Shown one piece after another: positions 8,861 through 16,599 of a DNA stretch of 38,698 nucleotides. The stretch is from Dolichospermum sp. ST_sed8. GTDB lineage: Bacteria; Cyanobacteriota; Cyanobacteriia; Cyanobacteriales; Nostocaceae. The stretch spans positions 1 to 38,698 of the forward strand of contig JAKOGY010000016.1 in NCBI GenBank assembly GCA_028658405.1, in the 5' to 3' direction. How positions within the stretch are numbered: the stretch's first letter is position 1; each line of letters starts with the position of its first letter. The notes beneath the pieces are model-generated. The model made no database searches and was not told the origin of the DNA. It was given only the letters and a program-made list of their open reading frames with translations. The position numbers and the translations under genes were made by a program.

Positions 8861-9133
8861 TCACCGATAATCACGCTCCATATCACCACAGAAAGAAACA
8901 GCAACTTTGTAGCCAATGCGAATCCCAAAAAGTCGAGCTAATGGGTTTTTATTCCGTAAATAATGGGCTGATTCTATGCCTATTTTATCAATTGCATATT
9001 CACCTGTTTCTATATCAATAATTATCATTTTTCCGATATTTTCTTCTGTTTCTACTTGCTGACGAATACCATTGTCATATAATTCTTTGGCACGTTTTGC
9101 AACTTCTTCGCTGCTGAGGAGAATGGCTTGCAT
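8861..9133 (-). CDS. Small uncharacterised protein, cyanobacterial TA-associated type
   Basis: A 90-aa protein with a helical start (SSEEVAKRAKELYDNGIRQQVE), a beta element KMIIIDIETGEYAID, then the segment NPLARLFGIRIGYKVAVSF. Small proteins with this layout (short helix, 'GK-x-hydrophobic-D-x-TGEY', 'R-x-GY' end) are common in cyanobacteria. They are often next to a clan AA aspartic-protease-like gene and behave like mobile TA-type genes. I know no proven function. Here the partner is missing; the next minus-strand gene upstream is the DUF3349 gene, 57 bp away. Confidence 0.65.
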   Translation of the reverse strand: MQAILLSSEEVAKRAKELYDNGIRQQVETEENIGKMIIIDIETGEYAIDKIGIESAHYLRNKNPLARLFGIRIGYKVAVSFCGDMERDYR

Positions 9134-9190
9134 TTTATTTCATCCTTTTTCGTGATTATGTATTTATTGTACTTGATTTAGTAGTATAGT

Positions 9191-9481
9191 TTATCCTTCC
9201 TCAAGCCATTGTTCATAACCACAAATCAGCAATCTTTCCTTTAAATTAGCGATCGCTTCAGATGTGGGTATATCAACTGACTGTACCCGATATACATCAT
9301 TAAAAACAACACTATAATCTTTAACACTATAGTAAGCTACAACTTCAGCTAAATTCCTATCTGACATTTCCTCACTAAGTAATGATAAAAGCGGTAAATA
9401 ATATTGTGATTCTATCCCCTTGGGAAAAGCACATTGAATTAATTTATATGTACTTTGTAAATTTTCTTTATCTGTAATCAT
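9191..9481 (-). CDS. DUF3349-like protein, copy 1
   Basis: About 96 aa, rich in helix. The core reads YKLIQCAFPKGIESQYYLPL, then LLSEEMSDRNLAEVVAYYS and a closing LLICGYEQWLEEG. It resembles DUF3349 proteins, of unknown function. The frame is open up to 9598, but ATG 9479-9481 gives a length and N-terminus matching the copy at 16885-17178; a start at 9517 is also possible. The two copies match almost base for base over about 272 bp and their proteins differ at roughly eight internal positions. Its upstream side faces a divergent DUF4160 gene only 42 bp away. Confidence 0.72.
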   Translation of the reverse strand: MITDKENLQSTYKLIQCAFPKGIESQYYLPLLSLLSEEMSDRNLAEVVAYYSVKDYSVVFNDVYRVQSVDIPTSEAIANLKERLLICGYEQWLEEG

Positions 9482-9523
9482 GGGATGAGCTACAATTACT
9501 ATTAAATTAGTTAGCATAACTTT

Positions 9524-9772
9524 ATGCCAGAAATTACACGATTTTACGGGATAATTATTAAAATTTTCTTTGGTGATCATCCTCCTCCACATTTTCATGC
9601 TGTTTATGGTGAATATAATGCTTTAGTTAGTATTGAATCTTTACAAATTATTGAAGGAGATTTACCCAGTCGGGCAGAAAAAATGGTAATAGAATGGGCT
9701 ACATTATACCAGAAAGAACTACTCAAGATGTGGAACAGCCAAGATTTTACTAAACTTCCACCTTTAAAGTAA
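9524..9772 (+). CDS. DUF4160 domain protein
   Basis: An 82-aa protein with the hallmark DUF4160 start: MPEITRFYGIIIKIFF followed by HPPPHFHAVYGEY, an unusual His/Pro-rich strand. The end is the helix AEKMVIEWATLYQKELLKMW. DUF4160 genes are almost always next to a DUF2442 gene, as here (13 bp downstream). The pair is generally regarded as a candidate toxin-antitoxin module, but the mechanism is unproven. ATG 9524 is used; the preceding sequence has no strong Shine-Dalgarno. Confidence 0.88.
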   Translation: MPEITRFYGIIIKIFFGDHPPPHFHAVYGEYNALVSIESLQIIEGDLPSRAEKMVIEWATLYQKELLKMWNSQDFTKLPPLK

Positions 9773-9785
9773 TGGAGAATTTTTT

Positions 9786-10091
9786 ATGAAACCTGATCGT
9801 ATTGTTTCGGCTCAAGCTATTGATGATCGTACCTTGATTGTTAAGTTTACAAATAATGAAATCAAAAAATATAATATTTCTAAATTATTAGATAATCCTA
9901 TGTTTGATCCTTTAAAAAATCCGGCATTTTTCAGGAATTTTACCATTGAGTCAGGCGGTTATGCTCTGGTTTGGAATGAGGACATTGATATTAGTGAATA
10001 TGAACTTTGGCAAAATGGAATTAGTATTACCAATGAGGAAATAGTTGATAAATTCGACTCGGTACATCGCACTTCATTCACCATTCACTAA
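9786..10091 (+). CDS. DUF2442 domain protein
   Basis: A 101-aa protein whose first ~85 residues fit DUF2442: a strand-rich start (DDRTLIVKFTNNEIKKYNIS), the FFRNFTIESGGYALVWNEDIDIS segment, then YELWQNG. GGAG at 9774-9777 is a good ribosome-binding site. The family usually ends soon after ELW-x-NG. Here about 20 more residues follow and run into HIP1-rich spacer, so the tail may be a neutral extension from a rearranged 3' end. It is the probable partner of the DUF4160 gene. Confidence 0.86.
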   Translation: MKPDRIVSAQAIDDRTLIVKFTNNEIKKYNISKLLDNPMFDPLKNPAFFRNFTIESGGYALVWNEDIDISEYELWQNGISITNEEIVDKFDSVHRTSFTIH

Positions 10092-10194
10092 CCAAGAGCG
10101 ATCGCACTTCTTCCACAATTAGCTAACTGAAAGCGATCGCAAACCTACAATTCTAAAATTATTTTATTAAGTTTTACAAATTTTACAAATTTGC

Positions 10195-10875
10195 TACTAT
10201 TTATCTCCAGATGTAGCGACAGTTCTAGCACAAATTTGTTGTCATAACAATCAGTTACCTCAAGGCGCACCAACTTCACCAATAATCACTAATATGATTT
10301 GTGCCAAAATGGATAGTCAATTGCAATGGTTGGCTAAAGATTGTAAATCTACTTATACAAGATATGCAGATGATATTACTTTTTCAACAACGTTACCTAA
10401 ATTTCCTAATAAGTTAGCATATGTATTGACCGGAGAAGATACAGAAAAATTTTTTATTGGTAATCGTTTACTAGCAATTATTCATGAAAATGGATTTGAG
10501 GTAAATGAGCAGAAAATTAGACTCCAAGTGAAAGGTAATCATCAAGAAGTAACAGGATTAACTACTAATGTTTTTCCTAATGTTGATAGAAAATATGTAC
10601 GTCAAGTTCGAGCAATGCTTTATGCTTGGGCTAAGTTTGGACTTGAAGCTGCGGAAAATGAATATTTTGAGAAATATGTATCTAAGTCAAGATTACCTAT
10701 AAAACGAAAACTAGAATTTCAGCAGGTATTAAGGGGGAAAATTGAGTTTATAGGTATGGTTAAAGGTAAAGAAGATTCTATTTATCAAAAATATATGAAC
10801 CAATATAAAATATTGGCTAGATTATCAATGTTCAACAACAATATTAACGATATTAAAGAGGGTAACGAGGATTAA
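10195..10875 (+). pseudogene. 5'-truncated retron-like reverse transcriptase
   Basis: The RT-like reading begins around LSPDVATVLAQICC (10201) and runs to TAA 10875. Visible motifs are LPQGAPTSPIITNM (RT domain 4), TRYADDITFS (YxDD catalytic box), EVNEQKIRLQ, and a thumb/X region VRQVRAMLYAWAKFG ending in LRGKIEFIGMVKGKED. These are features of retron-type bacterial RTs. The N-terminal fingers and RT motifs 1-3, with the first catalytic aspartate, are absent: there is an in-frame TAA at 10168-10170 and unrelated AT-rich DNA upstream. The first ATG in frame (10294) is already inside the palm, so the product cannot be a working RT. No retron msr/msd-like RNA was recognised upstream. The next gene follows with 3 bp between. 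Confidence 0.85.
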
Positions 10876-10878
10876 TTG

Positions 10879-11634
10879 ATGGATAATCTACAAAAAACAT
10901 TACTGGAACAAATAAATTTAAACTTACAAGGTATTTCTTCATATATAGAAAATTTATCTAGGGAAGAAATTAAATTAGATTCAAACCAAATATTTTTGAT
11001 TGATTATTCAACCTATAAATGGCTAAATACATTACCATATCAAGATATTATAACAAGACTTGAAGAATATAATCAAAAATCAGTGAATGCTATCATGAAA
11101 AATGATTTTGTAGAGTATTGCCGTCAAGTATATCTACAAATAGAAATTTTGCTTGATAAATTGATAAGCTTAAAATTTGGTCAAGAAAAAACTGAAGATA
11201 ATAATTATACTAAAATCAAAAAGTTAAAAGATTGTTTTAAACTTGTCAGGGGTGGAGAAAGAAATTTTCAAAGTCATGAAGACAAAGAATATAACTTAAT
11301 TACTTATATTATGACAATCAGAGATATTGTTAGTCATACAAATTTTAATGGTAAATCACTAGCCGAGAGAGTTGAAAGTCAAGGTAAAGTTATAGAAATA
11401 AAATTAACAAACCTAGAAAAAATGAATAGTAATGTTGATTTATACGAACAAATAAAAATTATATTCTCTGAATTTGTAATTGATAAAAAATGGTTGAAGA
11501 TTTACTATAAAAATGGAGAAACATATGCGTTTATTACAATGTATAAGTTAAAAGATACTTATTTCTTGGTAAACTCGGATCTGGTACTAAAACACAAACT
11601 CTTTCAGAGTTATTTTTCTTGTCTGTTAAATTAA
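10879..11634 (+). CDS. HEPN-like protein linked to the RT, 3' end altered
   Basis: A 251-aa protein from ATG 10879 (TTG 10876 also possible). The RBS GAGG at 10867-10870 lies inside the end of the RT frame, so the two were translated together. It is Lys/Asn-rich and mostly helical. Around residues 140-155 it reads ITYIMTIRDIVSHTNFNG, giving Arg-x4-His (R148, H153), the signature of HEPN ribonuclease domains, preceded by a helix FVEYCRQVYLQIEILLDKLI. HEPN domains occur in toxins and are fused to the RT in AbiA. A role as the effector of an RT-based defence module is inference. The last ~20 codons (after about 11570) overlap, antisense, the broken toxin gene at 11534-11746, so the true C-terminus has probably been lost. 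Confidence 0.68.
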   Translation: MDNLQKTLLEQINLNLQGISSYIENLSREEIKLDSNQIFLIDYSTYKWLNTLPYQDIITRLEEYNQKSVNAIMKNDFVEYCRQVYLQIEILLDKLISLKFGQEKTEDNNYTKIKKLKDCFKLVRGGERNFQSHEDKEYNLITYIMTIRDIVSHTNFNGKSLAERVESQGKVIEIKLTNLEKMNSNVDLYEQIKIIFSEFVIDKKWLKIYYKNGETYAFITMYKLKDTYFLVNSDLVLKHKLFQSYFSCLLN

Positions 11635-11746
11635 CAAATAAATATTTATTATCAGAAGTTTTTGCAATTGCGACATAAAAATGTTGGCCATTAGGAGGTG
11701 TATCAATTAAAAATACATCTCCTATGTTTATAGAAATACTAGACAC
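11534..11746 (-). pseudogene. Truncated partner (toxin-like) of the Panacea gene
   Basis: A 70-codon frame starting at GTG 11744-11746, overlapping the end of the Panacea gene by 8 bp, which indicates translational coupling. The first ~58 residues look real: INIGDVFLIDTPPNGQHFYV, then YLFVNLTDKK and RVCVLVPDPSLP. This is a small beta-rich protein somewhat like cyanobacterial PemK/SH3-type barrels. After LVPDPSLP the reading changes character and stops within 12 codons, at the spot where the convergent HEPN gene ends. Intact relatives should be clearly longer. I infer a 3' truncation. Confidence 0.62.
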
Positions 11747-12296
11747 TTAGCACCTCATCTAAATATGCTTCCCTCAGTGCTATTTGTCTAATTTCCTCAA
11801 TTTCTTCCTGACTTTTACCAACATTTTTCAGAATATCTTCTACTGAAATGGGAATAGCAGAACCATGAGGATCTTTCCACTCTGGTAAATCATGAGTCCA
11901 TTCAGCAACATGAAATGGATCAAGATGTCCAAAGCTTTGATATACCTCTTGAAGAATCTCCTCTTCTTCTTCGCATAGTTCATCATTTCCTGGATCTTTG
12001 ACTAAGTAAACAAAGGTCTTATCACCAGGAGAAATATACTCAGACCAAAGAGGTAGAGCATCATCAATAGGTTTACCTTTAATTAGATCATAAACACCAC
12101 TAAGAACAGGACTATATTTCATTGATACATAATGATCGCCTGTAATTGGTTGTTCTATTCTTTCTAACGCAATACGATCAGCTATATAGAGCATTTTTAG
12201 CAAGCCCAAATACTTCATAGGCTTACCATGCAGCTTCATAAGTATAGCTGCTGCTTCTACAGCTTTTTCTGGGTGAAACCGAAACTGGATAGGCAT
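11739..12296 (-). CDS. Panacea (SocA-like/DUF4065) antitoxin-domain protein
   Basis: 185 aa from ATG 12294-12296, which has a clear upstream AAGGA. A longer frame to 12371 exists but its extra N-terminus is unlike the rest. The N-terminal ~90 residues are the Panacea/SocA domain: FHPEKAVEAAAILMKLHG, LGLLKMLYIADRIALER and ITGDHYVSMKYSPVLSGVYD. Panacea domains act as antitoxins (or proteolysis adaptors, as in SocA) paired with many unrelated toxins coded next door. The downstream gene overlaps it by 8 bp and looks like that toxin, but is truncated, which would leave the antitoxin without a functional partner. Confidence 0.88.
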   Translation of the reverse strand: MPIQFRFHPEKAVEAAAILMKLHGKPMKYLGLLKMLYIADRIALERIEQPITGDHYVSMKYSPVLSGVYDLIKGKPIDDALPLWSEYISPGDKTFVYLVKDPGNDELCEEEEEILQEVYQSFGHLDPFHVAEWTHDLPEWKDPHGSAIPISVEDILKNVGKSQEEIEEIRQIALREAYLDEVLSV

Positions 12297-12479
12297 AATT
12301 ATCCTTGAGTAGTAGTGTAGTACATCTATATTATAAATCTTGATCTGAAAACGCGAAAATTTATTATACAAATCTCAGACTATATCATTACTCAGTTTAT
12401 TCCAACTTTGATCTTTTCCCTTCCCATCTTTGCGACTCTGCTCCTTAGCGTCTTTGCGCGAAACAAAAAATCTACTAAC

Positions 12480-12626
12480 TTACACCAATTCTTCAGCTAA
12501 AAGCCTACCTTCAAATGGTTCATACTCATCTTCTAGTAACCATAACTTAGCTGCTTCATAATTATGACTAGAAAATACAACCTTATCACCCTGTTTAGGA
12601 TCATAAATTTGACAAGCATAATCTAA
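12480..12626 (-). pseudogene. Fragment of an unrecognised gene (C-terminal part)
   Basis: The minus strand reads for 48 codons as coding-like sequence (DYACQIYDPKQGDKVVFSSH, then NYEAAKLWLLEDEYEPFEG and a LLAEELV end) to TAA 12480-12482. It has no in-frame start and is cut off on its 5' side by a stop codon next to the palindrome at 12630-12664. It looks like the tail of a small cyanobacterial gene interrupted by that repeat. I do not recognise the family. Confidence 0.5.
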
Positions 12627-12629
12627 CTA

Positions 12630-12664
12630 AGAGCGATTCCTGCGGAGCGCTTCGCTATCGCTCT
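12630..12664. repeat. 35-bp palindromic repeat
   Basis: AGAGCGAT at 12630-12637 pairs with ATCGCTCT at 12657-12664. The inner part AGCGCTTCGCTATC occurs again, inverted, at 16571-16584 (GATAGCGAAGCGCT). This is a dispersed repeat that abuts broken genes at both sites. Confidence 0.7.
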
Positions 12665-12698
12665 GCATTTTTGTTATTTTTAGGATAAAGTCAAGTAT

Positions 12699-15600
12699 TT
12701 ACTCATCTTCCTCATCTGCTTCTTCTAAATTTAAAAATGGTAACTCACTCTTAACTTCTAAAGAATTAGATTTTTCTAACTCTGTTGGTTGTGGAAACTC
12801 AGTAGATGTAAACAATTCACTTTTAATCACTTCATCAAATAAAGAAGATAAAGAGGGATATAAATCTACAGTAGCATCTAAAACCCAAAATAAATCAAGT
12901 AATTCATGATCAAATTGCCAAGTTTGAGGACGAATATCATCTAAAGGTGAAGACTTTTTACCAGCGCCGTCTCTCATTCTATAAGCTAACCAAGATTTGA
13001 CAACTTCTAAACCAGAAACACTAAAATTATAAACTTCTGGACGGACATTTTCAAATACACCTAGACCAACTTTTAATTCTTGTGTACCGACATCATAAGA
13101 AAATTCTGTGGGATAATCATTTACTGTATTGGGTATTCCTTTTTGACAACGAACTCTACCAACAGGAATTTTACCTGGTTTTTTACCACTGGGAACAAAC
13201 CTTTCACAATAGGTATGTAACCAAACTAAAGTGCGTCCTATTTCTACTACTTTAATAAATAAATTCCTATTTTTGGTAATGGAAATCCTTGGACCAGGTG
13301 TTTCTAGTTCATGCCAAAATTCTTTTACATATTTGGGAGTTGCAAGTATTCCATAACAGTAAGCGAAAAAGTTCTCTGGGGAAATATTGTAATTGAATTT
13401 ATTACTAAGAATTTCTAAAACTCCATTAGTAATATTAGGTTCAGTAGCTTCAGAATTTCTCCACAGAGGAATAATATGTTTAGCACCAAAAGAACCACGA
13501 AAATGATCTAAATCAGGAATTAATGAAGTAGCAACTGCTGATGAACCATTACCTAAAACATTAGTTAATAAACTTGTCATATAAACTTGCTTATCACTGT
13601 GAGAACGCAGTAAACCAGGTTTAGCATAATCACAGAGTCTATTATCTAATAAAGCCCACTGACGATCAAAACTACGATAAGCATAACGAATTGGTTCTAG
13701 AGAAGGACTTTTAGGTAATAAGTTCGTAATAGGAGGTAATAATGTTCCATCTTCTAATGATTTATATTGTTTAGTAATTTTGCGGTCACGGGTTTCTTTA
13801 AACAGTTTTTTCTGTATTCCTGGGGATTTACTAGAATTAATCAAAGTTTGCCAACGCTCATTTAAAACTTCCTTATTTTCACCAATTGTCCATGTTCGTT
13901 TAAATTGCACTCCACCACTTTGCCAAGGAAATAAATCAGTTAACTTTGCCCAAGTTCCATAATCTGTATCACTAACAGGTAAAAATAAATCAGTCCAATT
14001 ATTTGCACATTCTCGCCATTGTAAATCTTGAAAAGAATGAATATTCTCTAAACTTGCTAATTTTTCTTCAGTTGTACCATCAATTCTGGTAAAATGAACT
14101 TTAGCAGGAACTTCAGGTTGAGGTTGATTGTAACAAACACCAATAGCAATAGCCACAGGAGTTTGAATTGCAAATACATTTTCGGTTTTTCTTGCCCCTA
14201 AATTATCACCTTCTAAATCAATAATCCACAGTTCATCAAAAGTTTGACGCATGACTTTTCGCATTCCCGCAAATCCAGGACCACGCAAATAGGAAGAAGC
14301 AGTAATATAACTGATAATTCCGGCTCGATTTTCTGTATTCGCTTCAAAAACTTTCCACAATGCCCATCGCCAAAAATAAACATAGTCATTATATAAATTT
14401 TTGGCATGAACACCATCACCCATTGCTGTTAATGGTTCAAGAAAATCCTCTAAAATAGGACGTTTTTTGATCAATTGTTCATTTTCATCAATCTTTTGTT
14501 CATCATCTCCAAATCTTACCCATCCACCTTTTCTTTTTTGATTCATTAAATCATCTTCATCAATTGTTTGACGGTTATAAGGTGGATTTCCTAAACAAAC
14601 CATCACTGGTGTATTTTGTTTAATTTTTTGAGCGCGTTTATATTCTTGTCCTAAAGATTTGTAAATTAAAGGTAAATTACCACTTAATTCCGCATAGGGA
14701 GATTCTAAAGTATCACTTAAATAAACATGAACACCATTTTCAGGTAAAGTACCACCTTCACTTAAAATCTGTTGAGTTAGACGTAAATGAGCAACAGCAT
14801 AGGGACCAACTAAAATCTCAAAAGCGTGAATATTTGCCGCCGCATTTGTAGCAGCAGAAACTTTCATTCCTTTTCCTCTTAAATTACTAATTTGATCCAG
14901 TCCATGTTTAATAGCTGTTAAAATATAAGTACCTGTACCACAAGCGGGATCTAAGGTAATAACTTTATCATCTACAAAGGAAAATTCAGCATCAAAATGT
15001 TCTGCTAATAATTCGGCTACTAATCTCACTTGTGTTTTAATTACAGGAATGGGTGTATAATAAACACCTCTTTCTTTTCGCATTTTTGGATCATATTTAG
15101 CCAGAAAATCTTCATAAAAATATAACCAAGGATCTTCAAAACCATCTTTATTTAGTGCTGTAATATCAATAGCTGCAATTATTCTTTCTAATAAATTTAC
15201 AGAAACTTCTATTTGTTCCCGTGCTGCTTCATCACCTAATATTTTTAAAGCATCAGCTAGTAAATTATGACCTGTTCTAATAGTTTTAACAGCTTGTGGT
15301 AAAGATAAATCATCTGCACCGGAAAATCTGGCTAATAACAGTGCATAAGTTAAGGTTTGAGCATAAGCATCTGCAAATTGTTGATTATCTGCATCAGGAA
15401 ATAAATAATGTCGCCAATCTTTAGCAACTTGACTTAAATTAGATTCAGGATCTTCAAGAGCAGTTAAAACATCTTTTCTTAATAACCGACAAATAGGAGC
15501 AAGCATTTCTGCTAAAGCTTTAGGTGTAGAAGGAACAATTGGTTGCCAATTGAAAAAATCGCGTAATAATATTAATAAATCATTAGCATTTTGAGCAGTG

Positions 15601-16052
15601 ATAGCTGATGCACCCTTAGCAGTAATATCTCCTGAAAATTTAATTGTCTTTCCTACTTTTTCACCTGTGCGATAAAGTCCCCAACTATTACCATCTGTAT
15701 AAATCAAATTTGGGAGACTTTTAAACTTTTCCCATTGTTGTTTATCATCTCCTTTCAATTTATTAGGATCTGCGCCTTTTCCTGGTGCTTTTAATTCAAT
15801 ATATCCCATTAAAAGACCATTAATTGTTATTCCCAGATCTGGCCTTCCTGAAAGTACCTTTTCTCGGACTTCAGTAACTACTACAATAGATAAATTTAAA
15901 ATACTTGCTGCTGATTTTAACAAATGTTCAATTGGTGATTTTAATTGATCTTCTGCACCAAAGGAGACAGAAGAAAGTGAAAATTTAGTAGTTAAATCTT
16001 TTGAATAGTCTTGAAGACTGGATAAAAATTGACTTTCAGCATTACTGTCCAT
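12699..16052 (-). CDS. Single-chain restriction-modification enzyme (type IIG/ISP-like, N6-adenine)
   Basis: A 1117-aa protein that should both cut and methylate DNA. The N-terminus carries a PD-(D/E)xK nuclease pattern: GRPDLGI with Asp72, then YIELKAP with Glu86 and Lys88. A helical region follows (about 170-330, ending in RGVYYTP). The methyltransferase core has motif I DPACGTGT (368-375) and motif IV NPPY (489-492), an adenine-N6 pattern. The long C-terminal half would hold target recognition and resembles the C-terminal domain of type ISP enzymes. No helicase motifs are visible and the length is well short of helicase-containing ISP enzymes, so a type IIG-like architecture is more likely. 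The frame is intact. The start ATG 16050-16052 has AGGA upstream. No separate methylase or specificity gene is nearby. Confidence 0.9.
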   Translation of the reverse strand: MDSNAESQFLSSLQDYSKDLTTKFSLSSVSFGAEDQLKSPIEHLLKSAASILNLSIVVVTEVREKVLSGRPDLGITINGLLMGYIELKAPGKGADPNKLKGDDKQQWEKFKSLPNLIYTDGNSWGLYRTGEKVGKTIKFSGDITAKGASAITAQNANDLLILLRDFFNWQPIVPSTPKALAEMLAPICRLLRKDVLTALEDPESNLSQVAKDWRHYLFPDADNQQFADAYAQTLTYALLLARFSGADDLSLPQAVKTIRTGHNLLADALKILGDEAAREQIEVSVNLLERIIAAIDITALNKDGFEDPWLYFYEDFLAKYDPKMRKERGVYYTPIPVIKTQVRLVAELLAEHFDAEFSFVDDKVITLDPACGTGTYILTAIKHGLDQISNLRGKGMKVSAATNAAANIHAFEILVGPYAVAHLRLTQQILSEGGTLPENGVHVYLSDTLESPYAELSGNLPLIYKSLGQEYKRAQKIKQNTPVMVCLGNPPYNRQTIDEDDLMNQKRKGGWVRFGDDEQKIDENEQLIKKRPILEDFLEPLTAMGDGVHAKNLYNDYVYFWRWALWKVFEANTENRAGIISYITASSYLRGPGFAGMRKVMRQTFDELWIIDLEGDNLGARKTENVFAIQTPVAIAIGVCYNQPQPEVPAKVHFTRIDGTTEEKLASLENIHSFQDLQWRECANNWTDLFLPVSDTDYGTWAKLTDLFPWQSGGVQFKRTWTIGENKEVLNERWQTLINSSKSPGIQKKLFKETRDRKITKQYKSLEDGTLLPPITNLLPKSPSLEPIRYAYRSFDRQWALLDNRLCDYAKPGLLRSHSDKQVYMTSLLTNVLGNGSSAVATSLIPDLDHFRGSFGAKHIIPLWRNSEATEPNITNGVLEILSNKFNYNISPENFFAYCYGILATPKYVKEFWHELETPGPRISITKNRNLFIKVVEIGRTLVWLHTYCERFVPSGKKPGKIPVGRVRCQKGIPNTVNDYPTEFSYDVGTQELKVGLGVFENVRPEVYNFSVSGLEVVKSWLAYRMRDGAGKKSSPLDDIRPQTWQFDHELLDLFWVLDATVDLYPSLSSLFDEVIKSELFTSTEFPQPTELEKSNSLEVKSELPFLNLEEADEEDE

Positions 16053-16090
16053 ATTACAAAAATCCTAATAATAATGTATGTCTAATCATC

Positions 16091-16231
16091 TTAGTATATA
16101 TTTATTTGTAGGCTGTTATTAATACTGAAAACTATATTAAAATTAACAATCGCATATTCTTCTTTATCAAAAGTTATTAAATCTATCGCAAACATTAACT
16201 CCCCAACTTCACCAAAATTACCTAAAATCAT
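16091..16231 (-). pseudogene. Truncated clan AA aspartic-protease-like gene
   Basis: A 46-codon frame starting MILGNFGEVGELMFAIDLIT. This matches the opening strand of cyanobacterial clan AA (retropepsin-like) proteins, which continue to a LLDTGF active-site loop. Here that loop is absent: the frame turns into AT-rich sequence and stops at 16091. The start overlaps the previous gene's stop in an ATGA arrangement, typical of this TA-like gene pair. Likely 3'-truncated. Confidence 0.55.
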
Positions 16232-16530
16232 ATCCGTCCGCAAGCACCTGTTTCATTAATTTTAAAAGTCACTAACCAACCTGTAGGATATTTTTCCCGC
16301 GCTTTTTTTTCAGCAATACTGTCATCAACATCAATAAAATAATCAGCACTATTGGGTTCAATTACCATAAACCAATTGTAATGATCATTTATTAATTCAG
16401 GACGAACTCGATTAAAAACAACACGCGCTTTTTCTCCACGGGCATTTGTTGACTTGACAACTATTGATAAGATTAGTCTTAGAGACTTCCAATTTAAAAA
16501 ATATCCCAAAATTTCTTGTAGTGCGGGCAT
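16228..16530 (-). pseudogene. Small TA-type gene with damaged 5' end
   Basis: The downstream ~70 codons look coding: EKARVVFNRVRPELINDHYN, NWFMVIEPNSADYFIDVDD and a TFKINETGACGRI end. The upstream ~27 codons look like non-coding repeat-derived sequence, and no sensible start lies between. The 4-bp overlap with the protease-like fragment suggests the two were one operon, with this as the upstream partner. I recognise no named family with confidence. Confidence 0.5.
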
Positions 16531-16563
16531 CTGGTCCCCTAATAATACAAGGAGGGACCAGAT
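16529..16563. repeat. 35-bp inverted repeat
   Basis: ATCTGGTCCC (16529-16538) and GGGACCAGAT (16554-16563) form a perfect 10-bp stem with a 15-nt loop. It lies between two damaged minus-strand frames, close to the GATAGCGAAGCGCT repeat at 16571. Confidence 0.75.
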
Positions 16564-16599
16564 ACCATTGGATAGCGAAGCGCTGCTGCAAGCAGTTCA

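Noticed and set aside
8812-9021. 69-codon plus-strand frame
   Set aside because: It is antisense to the better-supported 90-aa minus-strand gene and has unlikely composition.
10092-10200. Possible retron msr/msd RNA upstream of the RT fragment
   Set aside because: The RT is truncated at its 5' side here and the DNA is HIP1-bearing AT-rich spacer with no inverted a1/a2-like pair that I can see.
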